Source of the DNA: Carex sylvatica | Lineage: Eukaryota > Streptophyta > Magnoliopsida > Poales > Cyperaceae | Length of the DNA stretch: 64,000 nucleotides | Direction: 5' to 3' | Assembly: GCA_964058845.1 (NCBI GenBank) | Contig: CAXKVR010000158.1 | Coordinates: 62,001-126,000, forward strand | Part shown: piece by piece, positions 31,610 through 44,100 of the stretch | How the letters are laid out: each line of letters starts with the position of its first letter | Numbering within the stretch: the first letter of the stretch is position 1 | Notes under the pieces: generated by a model | Told to the model about the DNA's origin: nothing | Database searches by the model: none | What the model saw: only the letters and a program-made list of their open reading frames with translations | Made by a program: the position numbers and the translations under genes

Positions 31610-32799
31610 CTAAGTAATGTTTATCCCATCATCAAATTAGGAAAAAAAACTACAGCAAAAGAAGTGCATTACATCTTCTTTCTGTTACAGGTCATATAGC
31701 TGTATCTACCACATTAACACCAATAATCCGGTATTGCGACTTCAATTTCTATTTTTGATATTTAAGAAATCGATTCAAATTATTCAATATGATCTCTATT
31801 TAGATTTTATAGTAAAATTTGTATGTACTGGATAAAGACGCTAAAAATATCAACGGGCTATTTAATTATCATGCACAAATTTTTTTTTTTTTTTTTGCAC
31901 CATTTGAACTGTACAAAACAAACACAAAATTTAAATTTTTTATGTGATTTTTTTAAGAATAAAATAAAAATTCAATGGCTCACATTTATGATTTGAAAAT
32001 TTTAAATTTAAATTATAAATGAAAAATAGAACTGTAGTCATAATAGGACACCAAAATTGTGGTAATTGAATTCCTCCTAAAATTAGTAGGAGATCGCATT
32101 TGTTGTATAGAAAAATGGTAGTCCATATTAATTCGTAGGATTCAATGTAGAATGAGGTTTATAGAAGATTTCCTTTCAAATCAAACTATTTTGTCGAATT
32201 CAGTACGACTTCATGTGTAATAGCATGTACTATACAAGAAATAACTGGGAACTTAATTTTTGCATTTCTATTTCATAGCTCCAATCTTTATACTAACTGA
32301 ATTTGCTCTGTCAAAAATGAGAATAAATTAATATTATGAACTTATAATCATGGAATTGACCTTTTAATACCCATGGCATTTAATTTTCTCAAGTACTAGT
32401 GACACAATAAATGAATCATTAAAGACAAACATGGCCGGCCCTGGTGCAGGCACTCAGGGCGACCGCCCTGAGTCCCAAGATCCAAGGAGCTCAAAAATAA
32501 AAATTTGCATATATTAAAAAAATTAACATGTATATATTAAAAAAAAATTAAATATTAGAACTCAAACTTTGTATATATTAAGATCTAAAACTTTTCTATA
32601 AATAAGAATAATCTATTGACATATCAATAATTTTTTTTTTATATATGAAGGGTCAAAACTTTTCTCTTGTCCCAAGTCCAAAATCTCCAAAAACTTGCAC
32701 CGCAAACAAATATGAAATTTTAATTTTATTTGTCTCTAAATACTTTTCAAAAAGTAGGTATTTTGAAAAAGATCGGCTTCAACTTTGGAAGAGATTGGG
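31610..32799. other. Intergenic, no gene recognised
   Basis: AT-rich. A GC-rich GGCCGGCCCTGG block at about 32432-32480 with a near-palindromic GGGCGACCGCCCTGAG suggests an old transposon end. The frame at 32645-32878 has no recognisable features. Confidence 0.5.
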
Positions 32800-33020
32800 A
32801 GTTAAAAGTGCACTGACAACTGAGGAATTAATAACTGCTACAGTTGCATGCCATGGAAACAGCCACTACCGAGGCTAATGGAGCCGCAGAAGCTTTGCAT
32901 GAATAAGCATAAAAAAGGGTACTGTCTCTAAAAGGGAGCAGTATATAAAAAGTTCATTACCTTTGAACCAGAGGATATCTGCTGCTTTAGTCTAGTCTAA
33001 CTTTCAACAATGCAAGGTTA
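32800..33020 (+). other. Conserved non-coding block, copy A of a duplicated segment
   Basis: Matches 60490-60720 in the same order and orientation. Shared words are GTGCACTG, CTGAGGAATTAAT, CATGCCATGGAA, GCTAATGGAG, GAAGCTTTGCATG and TAGTCTAGTCTA. Copy A contains a good TATATAAAA box at about 32942. It may be the promoter and leader of an unrecognised transcript. No protein frame is shared. Confidence 0.55.
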
Positions 33021-33099
33021 GGTTTGTTCAATCTTATTTTTATATCTTTAATCCGATTTCATTTCGGACAAGTATCCTTTCCAATATTGTAAAAGATTT

Positions 33100-33540
33100 C
33101 TTTTATTTTATGGTTTGAGGTTAAATCTCAGCCGCTTTGAGATTCGGGCTAGCGCAAGTGGCAGTACTATTGGGCTTTGAGATTCGTGCCAAGTTAAAAA
33201 GAACGGTCCAGATCCAATAATTATAAAAGATTCCCTATTAAGCCCAAGTACAATTCCTGACCAATAGAAATTCAGTATAGCTTGTTTAGAATCATTTCGA
33301 ATTCGTATTCTCTGCATCAACTCAAAAAAAAATCTTTTGAGTTAATGCATCTGGATCGTTCAATTCGCTTTAAGATTTGTACGGACTGGATCCACACTAA
33401 TATTAAAAAGCTCCTAAATGATAAGTTATAGCCGAATTGACTCCATTTAAAATCAGACGATCGAGATGCGTTGACTCAAAAAATACTCTTTTGAGTTAAT
33501 GCAAATAATTCAGACTCAATTGTTTCTCGCTCAAATCAAG
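33100..33540. mobile_element. Repeat block: copy of 6230-6450 family plus foldback MITE
   Basis: 33113-33240 is a diverged copy of the 6310-6450 repeat. Next to it, about 33300-33524 has inverted ends: CATCAACTCAAAA...GAGTTAATGCATCTGGATCG faces CGATCGAGATGCGTTGACTC...GAGTTAATGC. Exact borders were not fixed. Confidence 0.5.
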
Positions 33541-33978
33541 TCCTGCCAAAATCCAAGCTACTATTGTTTTGTTAGGTTCAGAAAGGGCATAGTAGAGAGA
33601 GATTAATTTTTTTTTAAATAAAAATTGGTGATCAAGTCACTAATAATTTAATATTCATAAGAATTTTTTTTATTTGAATTTCAAATTTATAATTTTTTAC
33701 GCAGAGTATTGTCTTTATCACAAGATCAAATTCTGATTTAAGAATTAGGGTTTAGGATTTAAGTTGCACTGTTCAGTTTTTAGATACTAATATTTTCACC
33801 AGTTAGCATTAAAACTTGCAAAAACATGTGTTTAACATCTTAGTGCAAAAATTCATACAACTACACATTTTAGAAATTAATTGATAAATGTAAAAAAGAA
33901 CCTGCCAAAAGAAGCGAAAACGAAGGGTTTGGAGAAGGAATTTTGTCAAATAATAAAATAAAATAAAAATAAAAAATA

Positions 33979-34016
<38 letters not shown>

Positions 34017-34659
34017 GGAAGGACGGAAAGTATATTACCCCAAAAAAAAAAAAAGTTGCAAGGAATGGAGAGGTTGAAAATGAAAGGACGTACCGAGACT
34101 GAACTAAAATGAGAGACGAAATTAGAGGACAGCGAGCCGGGCAAAGATAATATTTTCTCATTATTAATTACAAAAGCTTCTTTAATCATAACACCATCAT
34201 TATAGCTTAAACTTCTCCACAATACAGTCTCAACCTTCTCTTTATTCTTAAATTCAACTCAAAACTAAATCTTTTTGTAACTTAATACATATATAAATAT
34301 AAATTCCAGCGGAATCTTCACAATACGGTATTTTGATAAGTAGATTACCATGTATGACAGTACGAGTGATATACCTGATTTTGTTTCAGTTAGAAAAATG
34401 GAAACACAAGAATTTCTTAACAGAGTTAGAAATCAGAATGCCTTATCTTTGTGATATAAATGCTCTCAATCTCTCATACTTGACCAAAACAGCAAACTGG
34501 CCTCGGATTCCTGAAGTTTAGTTTCAGAGGCAAGTCTGATAGTTGGAGATCAGATGAGCACTATCAATTAATTAAAAAGTCAAGGCACTATTCTGTTCTG
34601 AGTAATTGTCAAGCACGGGGACGTCAGTCTGCTCTGTATACAGCATCTGCGTGACTGTC
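33541..34659. other. Intergenic, AT-rich, with a TA microsatellite
   Basis: Contains (TA)n at 33982-34014 and low-complexity A/T runs. Frames open here are driven by the microsatellite. No gene or RNA recognised. Confidence 0.6.
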
Positions 34660-35010
34660 CAGTCGGATTCTTCCCAGTTTATGCATTCAACAAGCACAAG
34701 CAATCATCATGCATGCCTAATTTTAATCATGCAACAAGAGAAGAAAATAAAATGGGATGGCTAAATCGCTGAGATAACTCTAAACAGAGAAAAAGAAATT
34801 AGTATAAAGTGGTAAATTTGGACAAAATCAAGAATAAACTAAAGCACCATATCTGGAGACACAAGATATTTAGCAAGGGAAGTATATGCTATCGAGTGAA
34901 TTTGAGCGGCAGGAAAACGAAAAAAGAAAAGAAAAGAAAATCAATATATCAGTTCAACATTTAAAGCATGAGAAACAAGTAGATTGAATATGATTGGCTT
35001 GGCAAGTTAG
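34660..35010 (+). other. Further collinear matches of duplicated segment, copy A
   Basis: 34665-34735 (ATTTTAATCATGCAACAA, AAGCAATCAT) matches 62390-62460, and 34955-35000 (ATTTAAAGCATGAGAA) matches 63957-64000. The order is the same as for the 32800-33020 / 60490-60720 pair. Non-coding. Confidence 0.5.
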
Positions 35011-35886
35011 CATAAGATGCTTCTCACGGGTATTGGCTCTTTGTTCTGAACTCGCTAAGCGCGCAAAATTTAAAGCTACTTAAATGGGGACTAGGAAACA
35101 GGTACTTGAATACCAAATTATAGAACATAACCCACATTTAATATGCGACATGCATTTAATGTTGTTTTCTAGCTGTTCTTCTGGAGTCCTCTTTGCTACC
35201 GTTGGCGGGTCTACAAACTTGTAACTTGTCAGACCCGAAATTTTTGCTGTATAAAATTCACATGACAGTATATCTATTAATTAATTTGAAATTCCATATA
35301 CATTAATTTTCTTATATTTTATAATACGTAGGCGGACCACATTCCCATATTTAGTCAGTGTTTGAAAATAGATTGAATGATCCGCGTATACATGCATAGA
35401 AACATACACAGCATTTAATAACAGAGATATTTTTCGAAATTTTCATCTTGTTATTCATAAAAATGATGATCATATTATATCTATCATTTAACAAATCCAA
35501 GATTATGTTAATATCTTATTATATTTTATTATTTTTTACTAAAATTTTCTTAAAAGTTCTATCTAATTCGTATTTTTTTTTTCCGGAACATACATTCACA
35601 TACATTATTTGCATATCACCTATGCTTTGCATTGGCCAGATGCATGAAAACTTATTTTAAAACATTGCTTTTAACAGTGAAGTGCGTCTGCTCTACTGAA
35701 GAACTAATGTGGAATGGGCTGTATCCCTCTTAATTTGCGGTTGCAACATTTAATGAATGTAACATAACAGTTTGCACAGGAACTCGCAGCCTCGCAGGCT
35801 TTTCATTTTGGGTTCAGTAAGAGAAGAAATTAAATTTTATTCAGCATGTAAAACTTCAAATTGTTCCCACCTACCGTTAAAATATA
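35011..35886. other. Intergenic region downstream of the cyclin gene
   Basis: No gene recognised. AT-rich with no clear repeats apart from the MITE that follows. Confidence 0.5.
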
Positions 35887-36301
35887 GGGAAAATTGTGAA
35901 AATGCCACTTCAAAACCTTCAAATTGTGAAAATGTCATCCTGAACTTTAAAATTGTAAAAATGCCACTCCAAACTTCATTAATTGTAATTTTGCCACTCC
36001 AAATAATTAATGACTAAAATACCCTCCCAAAAATTTTCCCACATCTTCTAACTGCAGAAATTTTTTGGAGTCAACCACGCAAAAAAATTCCATCAGCAAT
36101 CAGAAACCCTGGATTTTGTCAACCACGCAAAAAAATTCTACAGTTAGAAGAGGTGAGAACCGGGTGGGAGAAGAGGAGTTTGGTGATGGGAGGGTATTTT
36201 AGTCATTAATTATTTGGAGTGGCAAAATTACAAATTAATGAAGTTTGGAGTGGCATTTTTACAATTTGAAGGTTTTGAAGTGGCATTTTCACAATTTTCC
36301 C
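35887..36301. mobile_element. Mutator-type MITE with long TIRs and perfect 9-bp duplication
   Basis: Arms of about 120 bp are nearly perfect inverted copies, starting GGGAAAATTGTGAAAATG and containing ATGCCACTCC and ATTAATGACTAAAATACC. The flanks TAAAATATA (35878-35886, 36302-36310) are identical. The left arm has an extra ~28-bp internal copy. Non-coding, and about 200 bp past the stop codon of the cyclin gene. Confidence 0.88.
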
Positions 36302-36499
36302 TAAAATATATGTTGCTGTGTAGAAAACAATATTATAATATTTTTCGAAGGGCGGAATTTTATAGTGTATATCAAAACTTTGCCATGAGCCGTACGGCAT
36401 GATCCAAACGAAAAGATAAATAATCATCTCATGGAGAACATTGATCGTCTCAAAAATTTTAATAAAATTTTGCAATGAACCCACAATATCATGTAGTAA

Positions 36500-37769
36500 T
36501 TATAATTCCCATGCTTGTCTACTCTCTTCCTCTCTCAAAATACTACTGCTGTAATCCGCTATACTACTATAGTGAGTTCGTTTCACCGGCCGGTCAGGGG
36601 AAGAGGTTGTCGATGTAGACAACGACCTGAACGAATCACTGCTGCTTGACGAGTTCTCACAGCTGAAACATGTATTGATCACTGCATTCGGACTTGCCGG
36701 TGGCGACTCAGGACAAAACTTGCAGAGGAAATGCTTGCGCTTGCGATTGCTAGCCGTTATTCTCTCTTGTATAAGATCATAACATTCTTGTGCTTTTTCC
36801 TGCATTTAATTACCCAATTAGTTCAAAGTTTATTACTAATAGATTATGTAATTGAGCAAAGATAAATACTGTACCAACCTTTGAAACCTTAATGAGAGAT
36901 ATGACACGCTCTGTTTCACCAAGCTCCAATGCATGAAGAAGTGCTGCAGTTGCCCAGACTGATGGAGCATACTTAACCCATCTCCAATCTAACAAAGGGA
37001 GAAAATATTTAGTTCCCAAAATCAATTTAAGCAAACAGAAAAAAATGAAAATAAAAGAACAAACACACCCACCATCTAAAACCGAAAGAAGGATCCTTTC
37101 GCACCAGGCGGTAAGGTAATCACCCCTTTTCTCAGAATAGAGAAGAGAAACCAAGGGTTGCACGAAAGACAATGCGGTGACCGAATTCAATCGCCACTGA
37201 AGCGCTGATAAAACCAACAATTCCATTCTTCTAACCGTCTTTGCCTCAAACAAAAACCCAGCACCACCATCTGTACCGGTCTCCTCTTTCCAGGTAACTG
37301 GCAGCTGTAGGTCAAGGATGAGAGGTACTTGGGTCTCTTCTATCTTGGCCGCTAAAGAGAGACAAGCAACTGCCACAAGGCGGCCCATCCATGGTTTGTC
37401 AGGTTGCAACTGTAATACCCCACTTAAGAAACATCGGTCGAGGTAGTTGACAGAGAGAAGAGTGGTTTGTGTAGTGAAACCGTGCGTCAACACGGCACAT
37501 GCTACCCATGCGACCATGTCTCTTCTCGCCCCAGAGAAGAGGTAACCGAGAGAACATGATGTTTGGTTTGCTGTTTGGGCTTTTGGGTTGGTCTCTGTTT
37601 CTTTGTGGGAGAGAGAAGACAGGAGGTGTAGATTGGTTTCTCTCTCTTCTTCAGCCATGGAGGCCGGTGTGGTTGTTTCTATCTCTTCATTTTCTTCACG
37701 GTGGTGATCAAGGAAGTCTAGGTGCTCTTCTTCACAATAAAGGGGGTCGATCATGGTGGAAAATGCCAT
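36500..37769 (-). CDS. D3-type cyclin (CYCD3-like)
   Basis: Exons 37073-37769, 36879-36988 and 36500-36799 on the minus strand give 368 residues, a usual CYCD3 length. Junctions are GT-AG with matching phases. The retinoblastoma-binding LxCxE motif is present at residues 10-14 (LYCEE). The N-terminal cyclin box spans about 75-175, with SVNYLDRCF, DKPWMGRLVAVACLSLAAK and EETQVPLILDLQ. The C-terminal cyclin fold covers about 190-285. The tail is Ser-rich with KRKHFLCKFC and a PEST-like run, fitting rapid turnover. D-type cyclins bind CDKA, phosphorylate RBR and drive G1/S entry, and CYCD3 responds to cytokinin in Arabidopsis. The segment before the first cyclin helix is shorter and less conserved than I would expect. 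The class is secure and the D3 subclass likely. Confidence 0.92.
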
Positions 37770-38971
37770 TTTTTAACCTAAAACGCGCAAGGATTTACAG
37801 TCGGGTGATGTTGCACAGAGTCACTGCTGGCATGCGAGACGGGTGGTTGATCGAATTGCAGAGAAGATTCAAGGCTTTCAAGGTCAGTGAATTGGTTGCG
37901 AAGATATATAAAGGGTCTCTGTTTTAGTTGTCTCTCATGAACGTTATAATGTTATCTTATTCCTACGGGAATGTTGATAAATAATAAAATACTTAGTCCA
38001 CTGGCAGCTGCTGTCAGCTTATCAAAAAAAAAAAAAAAAAATACTTAGTCCTATTAAATGCTGCACATAGTGATTTGAATGCTATCTATTATTATGCAGA
38101 TTATTTTAGAGGACGGGAAATTAATGAAGCACGGGACTTGCCAGTTTAAACTTCACTAATTTATATGCCATTTCCACCTATCTCGGGTCCAAATGGGCTA
38201 TCATAATTGCATCTGTGGCGCAATTATGATATGCAGCCTTGACCTCGAATATGAATCAGACACATCAAAATCACACCGCAATTGTTTTAGAAACTATTTA
38301 AAAAAAATTGCGCGATTCTGGTCGAATACTCGAATAGTTGAAACTTGAAATCGAGTATTACAGTGGGCAGAGGTAGACATGGTCAAAATACATACCAGCA
38401 TAAAATACTACCAGAATTTAAGTTGTACCATTGTAAAATAGTTTAGTTTTTTTTTAAAAGAATGAAAGTCAAGCATATAATATCTTTATAAAAAGTACGA
38501 GGATCAATTATTTATAGAGTCTATGATATTTTACTATAGAATATATAATCATCTTTAATTTTTGAAAAAAAAAAAATGAGATCAATTGACCCATTTGCTC
38601 CATATCCGTCTGCCTCTATAGTTGTACCATAAATTCATCCTTCAGAGAGAGCTAAATCCCGAATCCAAATCTTCTGAGGTAACAGACTATTTCTGTTTAG
38701 ATCATTCGGTTCGGCCGAGCCGGCCAATTCGACCCGATGTAGAATGTACATGATATTTTTAATATTCGTACAAATTTTGATCAGATGGTCCGGATCTAAA
38801 CAAATATTATTGTAACCTCTTGGGTGATGTGAATTTGCTAAATCCTTGTCCTCTCAAATTGTCCACGTCGCTGGGGCCTTTTTGATGAACCAAAAGTCTT
38901 TAAGTAGCTTGATATGCTATTCGGCAAGTTTTACAAAGTTGATAAAGATATTGACAACTTTATTTTGACTT
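37770..38971. other. Cyclin promoter side and intergenic sequence
   Basis: Upstream of the cyclin start codon on the minus strand. No TATA box was confidently placed. It contains an A run at about 38024-38041 and no repeats with clear borders. Plus-strand frames overlapping the cyclin are antisense artefacts. Confidence 0.5.
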
Positions 38972-39371
38972 GAGTGAATCTGTGGTATCATGCATAGGAC
39001 CGATTGATTCGTAATACGGATCAATATTTTTATTTTATTTTAATGATCAATTCAAACTGTTCAACATGATTTTCATATTAATATGTACTTGAAAATTAAA
39101 TTTTATATTTTTTATAATTTTTTACTATTTTTTTAAGACGTGTGGAAAATCACTTGATCCGAAAGTTCTAAACCAACCAAAAACAATGATTTTCTACTCA
39201 TCTTAAAAATTAGTAAAAAAATTCTAAAAAATATAAAATTTGATTTGCAAAGACATATTCATATGAAAATCATGTTGAACAGTTCGGATTGACTATTAGA
39301 ATTTTAAAAACAAAAATATTGATCCGTATGACGGACCAATCCGTACTATGCATAGCACTGTAGACTCACTC
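38972..39371. mobile_element. Foldback MITE, Mutator-type
   Basis: Starts GAGTGAATCTGTGG and ends with the inverted counterpart GACTCACTC. Long arms share ATGCATAG and ATACGGATCAATATTTT. Flanks TTTTGACTT and TTTTGATTT match 8/9. The interior resembles the element at 52908-53283. Confidence 0.75.
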
Positions 39372-39773
39372 TTTTGATTTTACGCAACATATACAAGTTA
39401 TATATATTTTTTATTTTAACTATATTGTCGTAGGCGCTGCATGAAACTAGTTAAAACGGTACTGTCAATATTTTACATTAGCCATTGCCGAAAATGGATG
39501 GCGGTTTTTCTCAGATGAGCTTCATGCATGCAGCTTGGAGTTCCTTTCCAATCATGCTCTGGTAATTACTATTAGAATGAAATTTATTTACTTGGAAACA
39601 ATCGTGTATACTTACAAGTTACAACAATAGTGGAGTACTTTTTATTTAAATAAAAAGCTTCTTTGCTTACAAAAATATCATTGCATATGCAATGAACATT
39701 CAAACAGATCATGCAGAGCCGGATTTTTAAACTATGGAATCAAATGTAAGCTATATCTTAAACAAACATATAT

Positions 39774-40186
39774 GAGTAGAACTAGGGTGTTCTTAAGCTC
39801 ACCAAAGTGTTTGGTGAGCTTAATTCCAGAACCCATCAAATTTGTTTCAAATGACAAATCTGAACCGTTGAAATTCGTCTATCTTTCAAGTGATGAGTCT
39901 ACATGTGAAAATTTTAAACATTCGAATTAATTTAATATAAAGTCAAGCGGTCAAAAAACGTTCAAAAAATGAATGCACTAAAATTAATTTATTAACCTTC
40001 TAATTTTGACCAATTGACTTTATACTAAACTAATACAAATGTTTAAAAATTTCACATGTAGATGCATCACACGTAAGATAGGTGGTTTCTAACGGTTCGG
40101 ATTCATCATTTGAAATCGATTTGATAGATTTTGGAGTTAAACTCACCAAACACTTTGGTGAGCTTAAGAACACCCTAGTTCTACTC
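39774..40186. mobile_element. Foldback MITE, Mutator-type, perfect 9-bp duplication
   Basis: Ends GAGTAGAACTAGGGTG and CACCCTAGTTCTACTC are exact inverted copies, and the arms extend about 190 bp, including CACCAAAGTGTTTGGTGAG. Identical AACATATAT repeats flank it (39765-39773, 40187-40195). Transcripts would fold into one long hairpin. A truncated relative lies in DCL intron 1 (3982-4245). Confidence 0.9.
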
Positions 40187-40195
40187 AACATATAT

Positions 40196-40716
40196 AGTCA
40201 TTGTTAATCATGTTGCAGTTATTGACATTGCCAATAAATACAACAATACTTGCAAAACAAAGTAATTATTTGCAATCAGTAAGAGATATCATGGTTCTAA
40301 TGATATTAGAGACCTTGTAGGATGTCTGTGTAAAATGTGTTGCTTTGTACTTCAGTTATTTTCTCTCTGTAAAAGAACTAAAGAAGGCAAGCGAAACCTC
40401 GCCATCAAATTATTCCACAATCATTTTAACTGTGGGCCTAAATGTTGTTTGGTTTGAGATTAGTGATTGTAAGGAATTTTGATATGGTGTTCGTTTGAGT
40501 AGATTTGGATAATCAAGATGAAGTACAATTTGATTAATATTAAGTACATTATTTACTAGTCTGGATATAACAGGCAAAATTTACAAGAGAAATATCATAA
40601 CAAGAAACTTGCAAATAAGGCAATACAAATTAAGAAAAGTAAATGAAAAATAAAATTGGTGGCCAGAAGTTATGGTTCCAAACTTCCTGTGAAATTTTAA
40701 CATGAACAGAAAGACT
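40196..40716. other. Short intergenic stretch
   Basis: Non-coding AT-rich sequence between the MITE and copia element 2. Nothing recognised. Confidence 0.5.
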
Positions 40717-40721
40717 GAACC

Positions 40722-41065
40722 TGTGATAAATCAAGAACACCAAACTCTCAAAAAACTCCCTCCCACCCAGAATTTTATTTCATCAAAATATAGTTTTACA
40801 GTGGTTTTTTTTTTTTTTTTTCTTTCTTACATATTCTGTCTTCACATCCTACATTTATCATGCTCTATATTTCATATTTTTGGAAACTAAAAATTACATT
40901 CTATACTTAGATTATACCAGCACTATTGCCTAACTACAATATAATTACATTTGATTACTCCAATATGCTGATATGTCTTTCCTTTTACTTCATGCTTTTC
41001 TATTCTTGGACGCCAGATTTTCTCTGCTCTGTTTCCCAACTCGTGCCAGCTTGCTTCCTTTGACA
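40722..41065 (-). repeat. 3' LTR of copia element 2
   Basis: The lower-coordinate LTR, pairing with 45787-46134. It contains a T run (40805-40821). The last bases, together with the adjacent purine tract, are part of a 47-bp tandem duplication. Confidence 0.93.
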
Positions 41066-41139
41066 CTCCCCCTCAAGCTGATACGTATATGTCCAGCTTG
41101 CTTCCTTTGACACTCCCCCTCAAGCTGATACGTATATGT
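41046..41139. repeat. 47-bp tandem duplication over LTR end and purine tract
   Basis: Two identical-looking copies (41046-41092, 41093-41139), each running CCAGCTTGCTTCCTTTGACA, then ACTCCCCCTCAAGCTGATAC. The duplication repeats the LTR terminus and the priming tract. Confidence 0.92.
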
Positions 41140-44100
41140 CCTTCATTCCTAGCCTGTTAATTGACTCATCAAAGATTTTACTTGACACATGTTTGATTAG
41201 TACATCTGCAAGTTGCTCATTAGATCGCACAAATGACATTGATATAATTTTGGCATCTAATTTTTCTTTAATGAAATGTCGATCAATTTCTACATGCTTT
41301 GTTCTATCATGTTGTACGGAATTGTGAGAAATATCTATGGTTGCTTTGTTATCGCAAAATAATTTCATCTCAGATTGTGGTTCAAATCCTAATTCCGTTA
41401 AAAAATTTCTTAGCCACAGTAACTCACAAATTGCTTTGACCATGCCTCGGAATTCTAACTCAGCGCTTGAGAGAGTCACCACATTCTGATTTTTTGATTT
41501 CAAAGTGACCAAATTACCTCCTATGAAGGTAAAATATCCTGCCATTGATCATCAATCCATCACACATCCTGCCCAATCTGCATCACTGTATGCAACAACT
41601 TGAAGATGCAAATTTTTTCTGAAAACTATACCTTTCCCTGGTGTACCTTTAAGATACCTGATAATTCTCATTACAGCTTCTAAATGTTCCTCCTTCGGAG
41701 AGTGTATGAACTGACTTACCACACTCACAGCATACGCAATGTCAGGTCTTGTGTGAGAAAGGTAGATAATTTTTCCCACCAATCTTTGGTATCTGTTTAT
41801 ATTTGTAGGGGTGTGATCAGTGTAAGCTTCTAATTTTAAGTTTGGAATCATTGGTGTATCAACAGGTTTACAATCTAACTTTCCTGTTTCAGTAAGGAGA
41901 TCAAGTATATATTTTCTCTACGATAGAAAAATTCCTTCTTTACTTCGGGTCACCTCTATTCCGAGAAAATATTTCGACCCGCCCAAGTTTTTCATTTCAA
42001 ATTCTCTAAATAATTTTTCCTCTAACCTTTTTATTTTCTCCTTGTCATTACCAGTTATGATCATGTCATCGACATAAATTATTAAAATAGCAATTTTACC
42101 TTGAGCCATTTTATAAAACATTGTGTGATCTGAATCACTCTGGATATATCCATACCTTTTCATGGCCTGACTGAATCTTCCGAACCAGGCCCTTGGTGAT
42201 TGTTTTAATCCATACAAAGCCTTTTTTAGTTTACATACCTTATTTGTTGTGTCAGGTGTTTGGTAGCCAGGGGGTATCTCCATGTATATTTCCTCCTTTA
42301 ATTCTCTGTGTAGAAATGTGTTCTTTACGTCAAATTGATGCAGTGGCTACTCAAAGTTTGATGCAATAGAGAGTATAATTCTAACAGAACTTAATTTAGC
42401 AACTGGAGAAATTTTTTATTGGAAATCAATCCCATAAGTCTGAGTATACCCTTTTGCCATAAGTCGTGCTTTGTACCTTCCTATTCTTCCTTGTGCATCA
42501 TATTTTATAGTGTATACCCATTTACATCCCATGGCTCTCTTTCCATTGGGTAGATTAGTTAATTCCCATGTATTATTTTTTATTAGTGCATCCATCTCTA
42601 TATTCATTGCATTTATCCATTTCGGACCTGTTATAGCTTCTTTCAATTTTCCAGGTATGGTTATTGATGATACTTGGTTCACAAATCCCTTCAATGGTTC
42701 ACTTAAATGGCTGGTGGTTGTGTATTTTGCAATCGGATATTCTCCTGTACTTGTACCGTTCTCTGGTACATACCACTTTGGTGGTTGTCCCCTATTCTTT
42801 CTTAATGGTAATTTAAATGTGAATTCAGGATAACTAACCTTCGATTTTTCAAGAGAGTCAGGCTGTTGTGGAGGATTATCGGGTTGTATTATCTCTTCTT
42901 CCAAGATAGGATTTTCTAAGTTTTCATCCGGTTCTGAGTTAGATGCATCAGGTTGGTTCAGCTCCATCTCAATGAGCTGACATATATCTCCCCCTGAATC
43001 TGAATATGCATAATGTGTTTGTGTCTGATCGGATCTTAATTCTGGGCATACATAATTTGGACTTGGCTCTAAATTAGGCGTATTATATGTATATGTGTCA
43101 CTTTGTATTTTTTTCTATGTTGATTTCAAACATTAAGAAATTAAAATTCAATTTCTATTGTGTTATATTAGTCGTCTCCCCCTGAATTGGATTTTGAGAA
43201 TTTTTATAAAATGATTCATGCTCTAAGAAAATCACATCCATAGTAGTAAAAAAATTTCTTGTATTGGGACTATAACACTTGTGTCCTTTTTGATTTTGTC
43301 CAATTCCTAGAAATACATATTTTTCTGCTCTTGATTCAAGTTTTGAGCGAAGGTGTTTTTGTAAATGAACGTATACTGTACACCCAAAGACTTTAGGTTC
43401 TAGGTTAAGTATTGAGTTAATTTTAAGATGTGCAGAGAAGACTTGTAAAGGTGTTTGAAAATTATTTACCTGTGTTGGAGTTTGATTCATGAGATATATA
43501 GCAAATGTCACTGCATTATCCCAAAAAATATTAAGTACGCTAGTTTCAATCAGGAGAGCCGTTGTAATCTTGAGAATATGCCTGTTTTTTTTTTTTTTTT
43601 TCCGTTTGGCAACTCCATTTTGCTGCGGCGTTTCGACACAAGATGTCTCGTGCACTATGCCTTCATTTTGAAAGGTTGTTTGTAACTCATGATTTATATA
43701 TTCAGTCCCATTATCACTCCTAATTACTTTGATATTTTTTTCAAACTGTGTTCTAATCATGGTTATGAAAATTTTAAAAATTCCCTTAACTTCTACTTTG
43801 GTTTTTAACAAATATAACCATGTCATACGTGAAAAATCATCAATAAAAATTACATACCACCTGTAACCAGATTTATAAATTATTGGGGATAGGCCCCACA
43901 CATCTGTATGAACTAAATCAAATGGAGCAAGTATTTTATTATCACTCGGTAAATATGTGGACCTATAATGTTTAGCCTTAATACATGTTTCACATACAAA
44001 ATTTTCAAGGTGAGAATTGATAAATAACTGAGGGAAAAGTTTTTTCATATAACCAAAGGACGGATGCCCCAATTGTTTATGCCATAATAAAATTTTATTC

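Noticed and set aside
33809..34222. Minus-strand frame of 137 codons
   Set aside because: Driven by a (TA)n microsatellite and A runs. It looks membrane-like only because of composition.
37499..37927. Plus-strand frame of 142 codons
   Set aside because: Antisense to cyclin exon 1, with no own features.
42471..42833. Plus-strand frame of 120 codons
   Set aside because: Antisense to copia element 2 reverse transcriptase.
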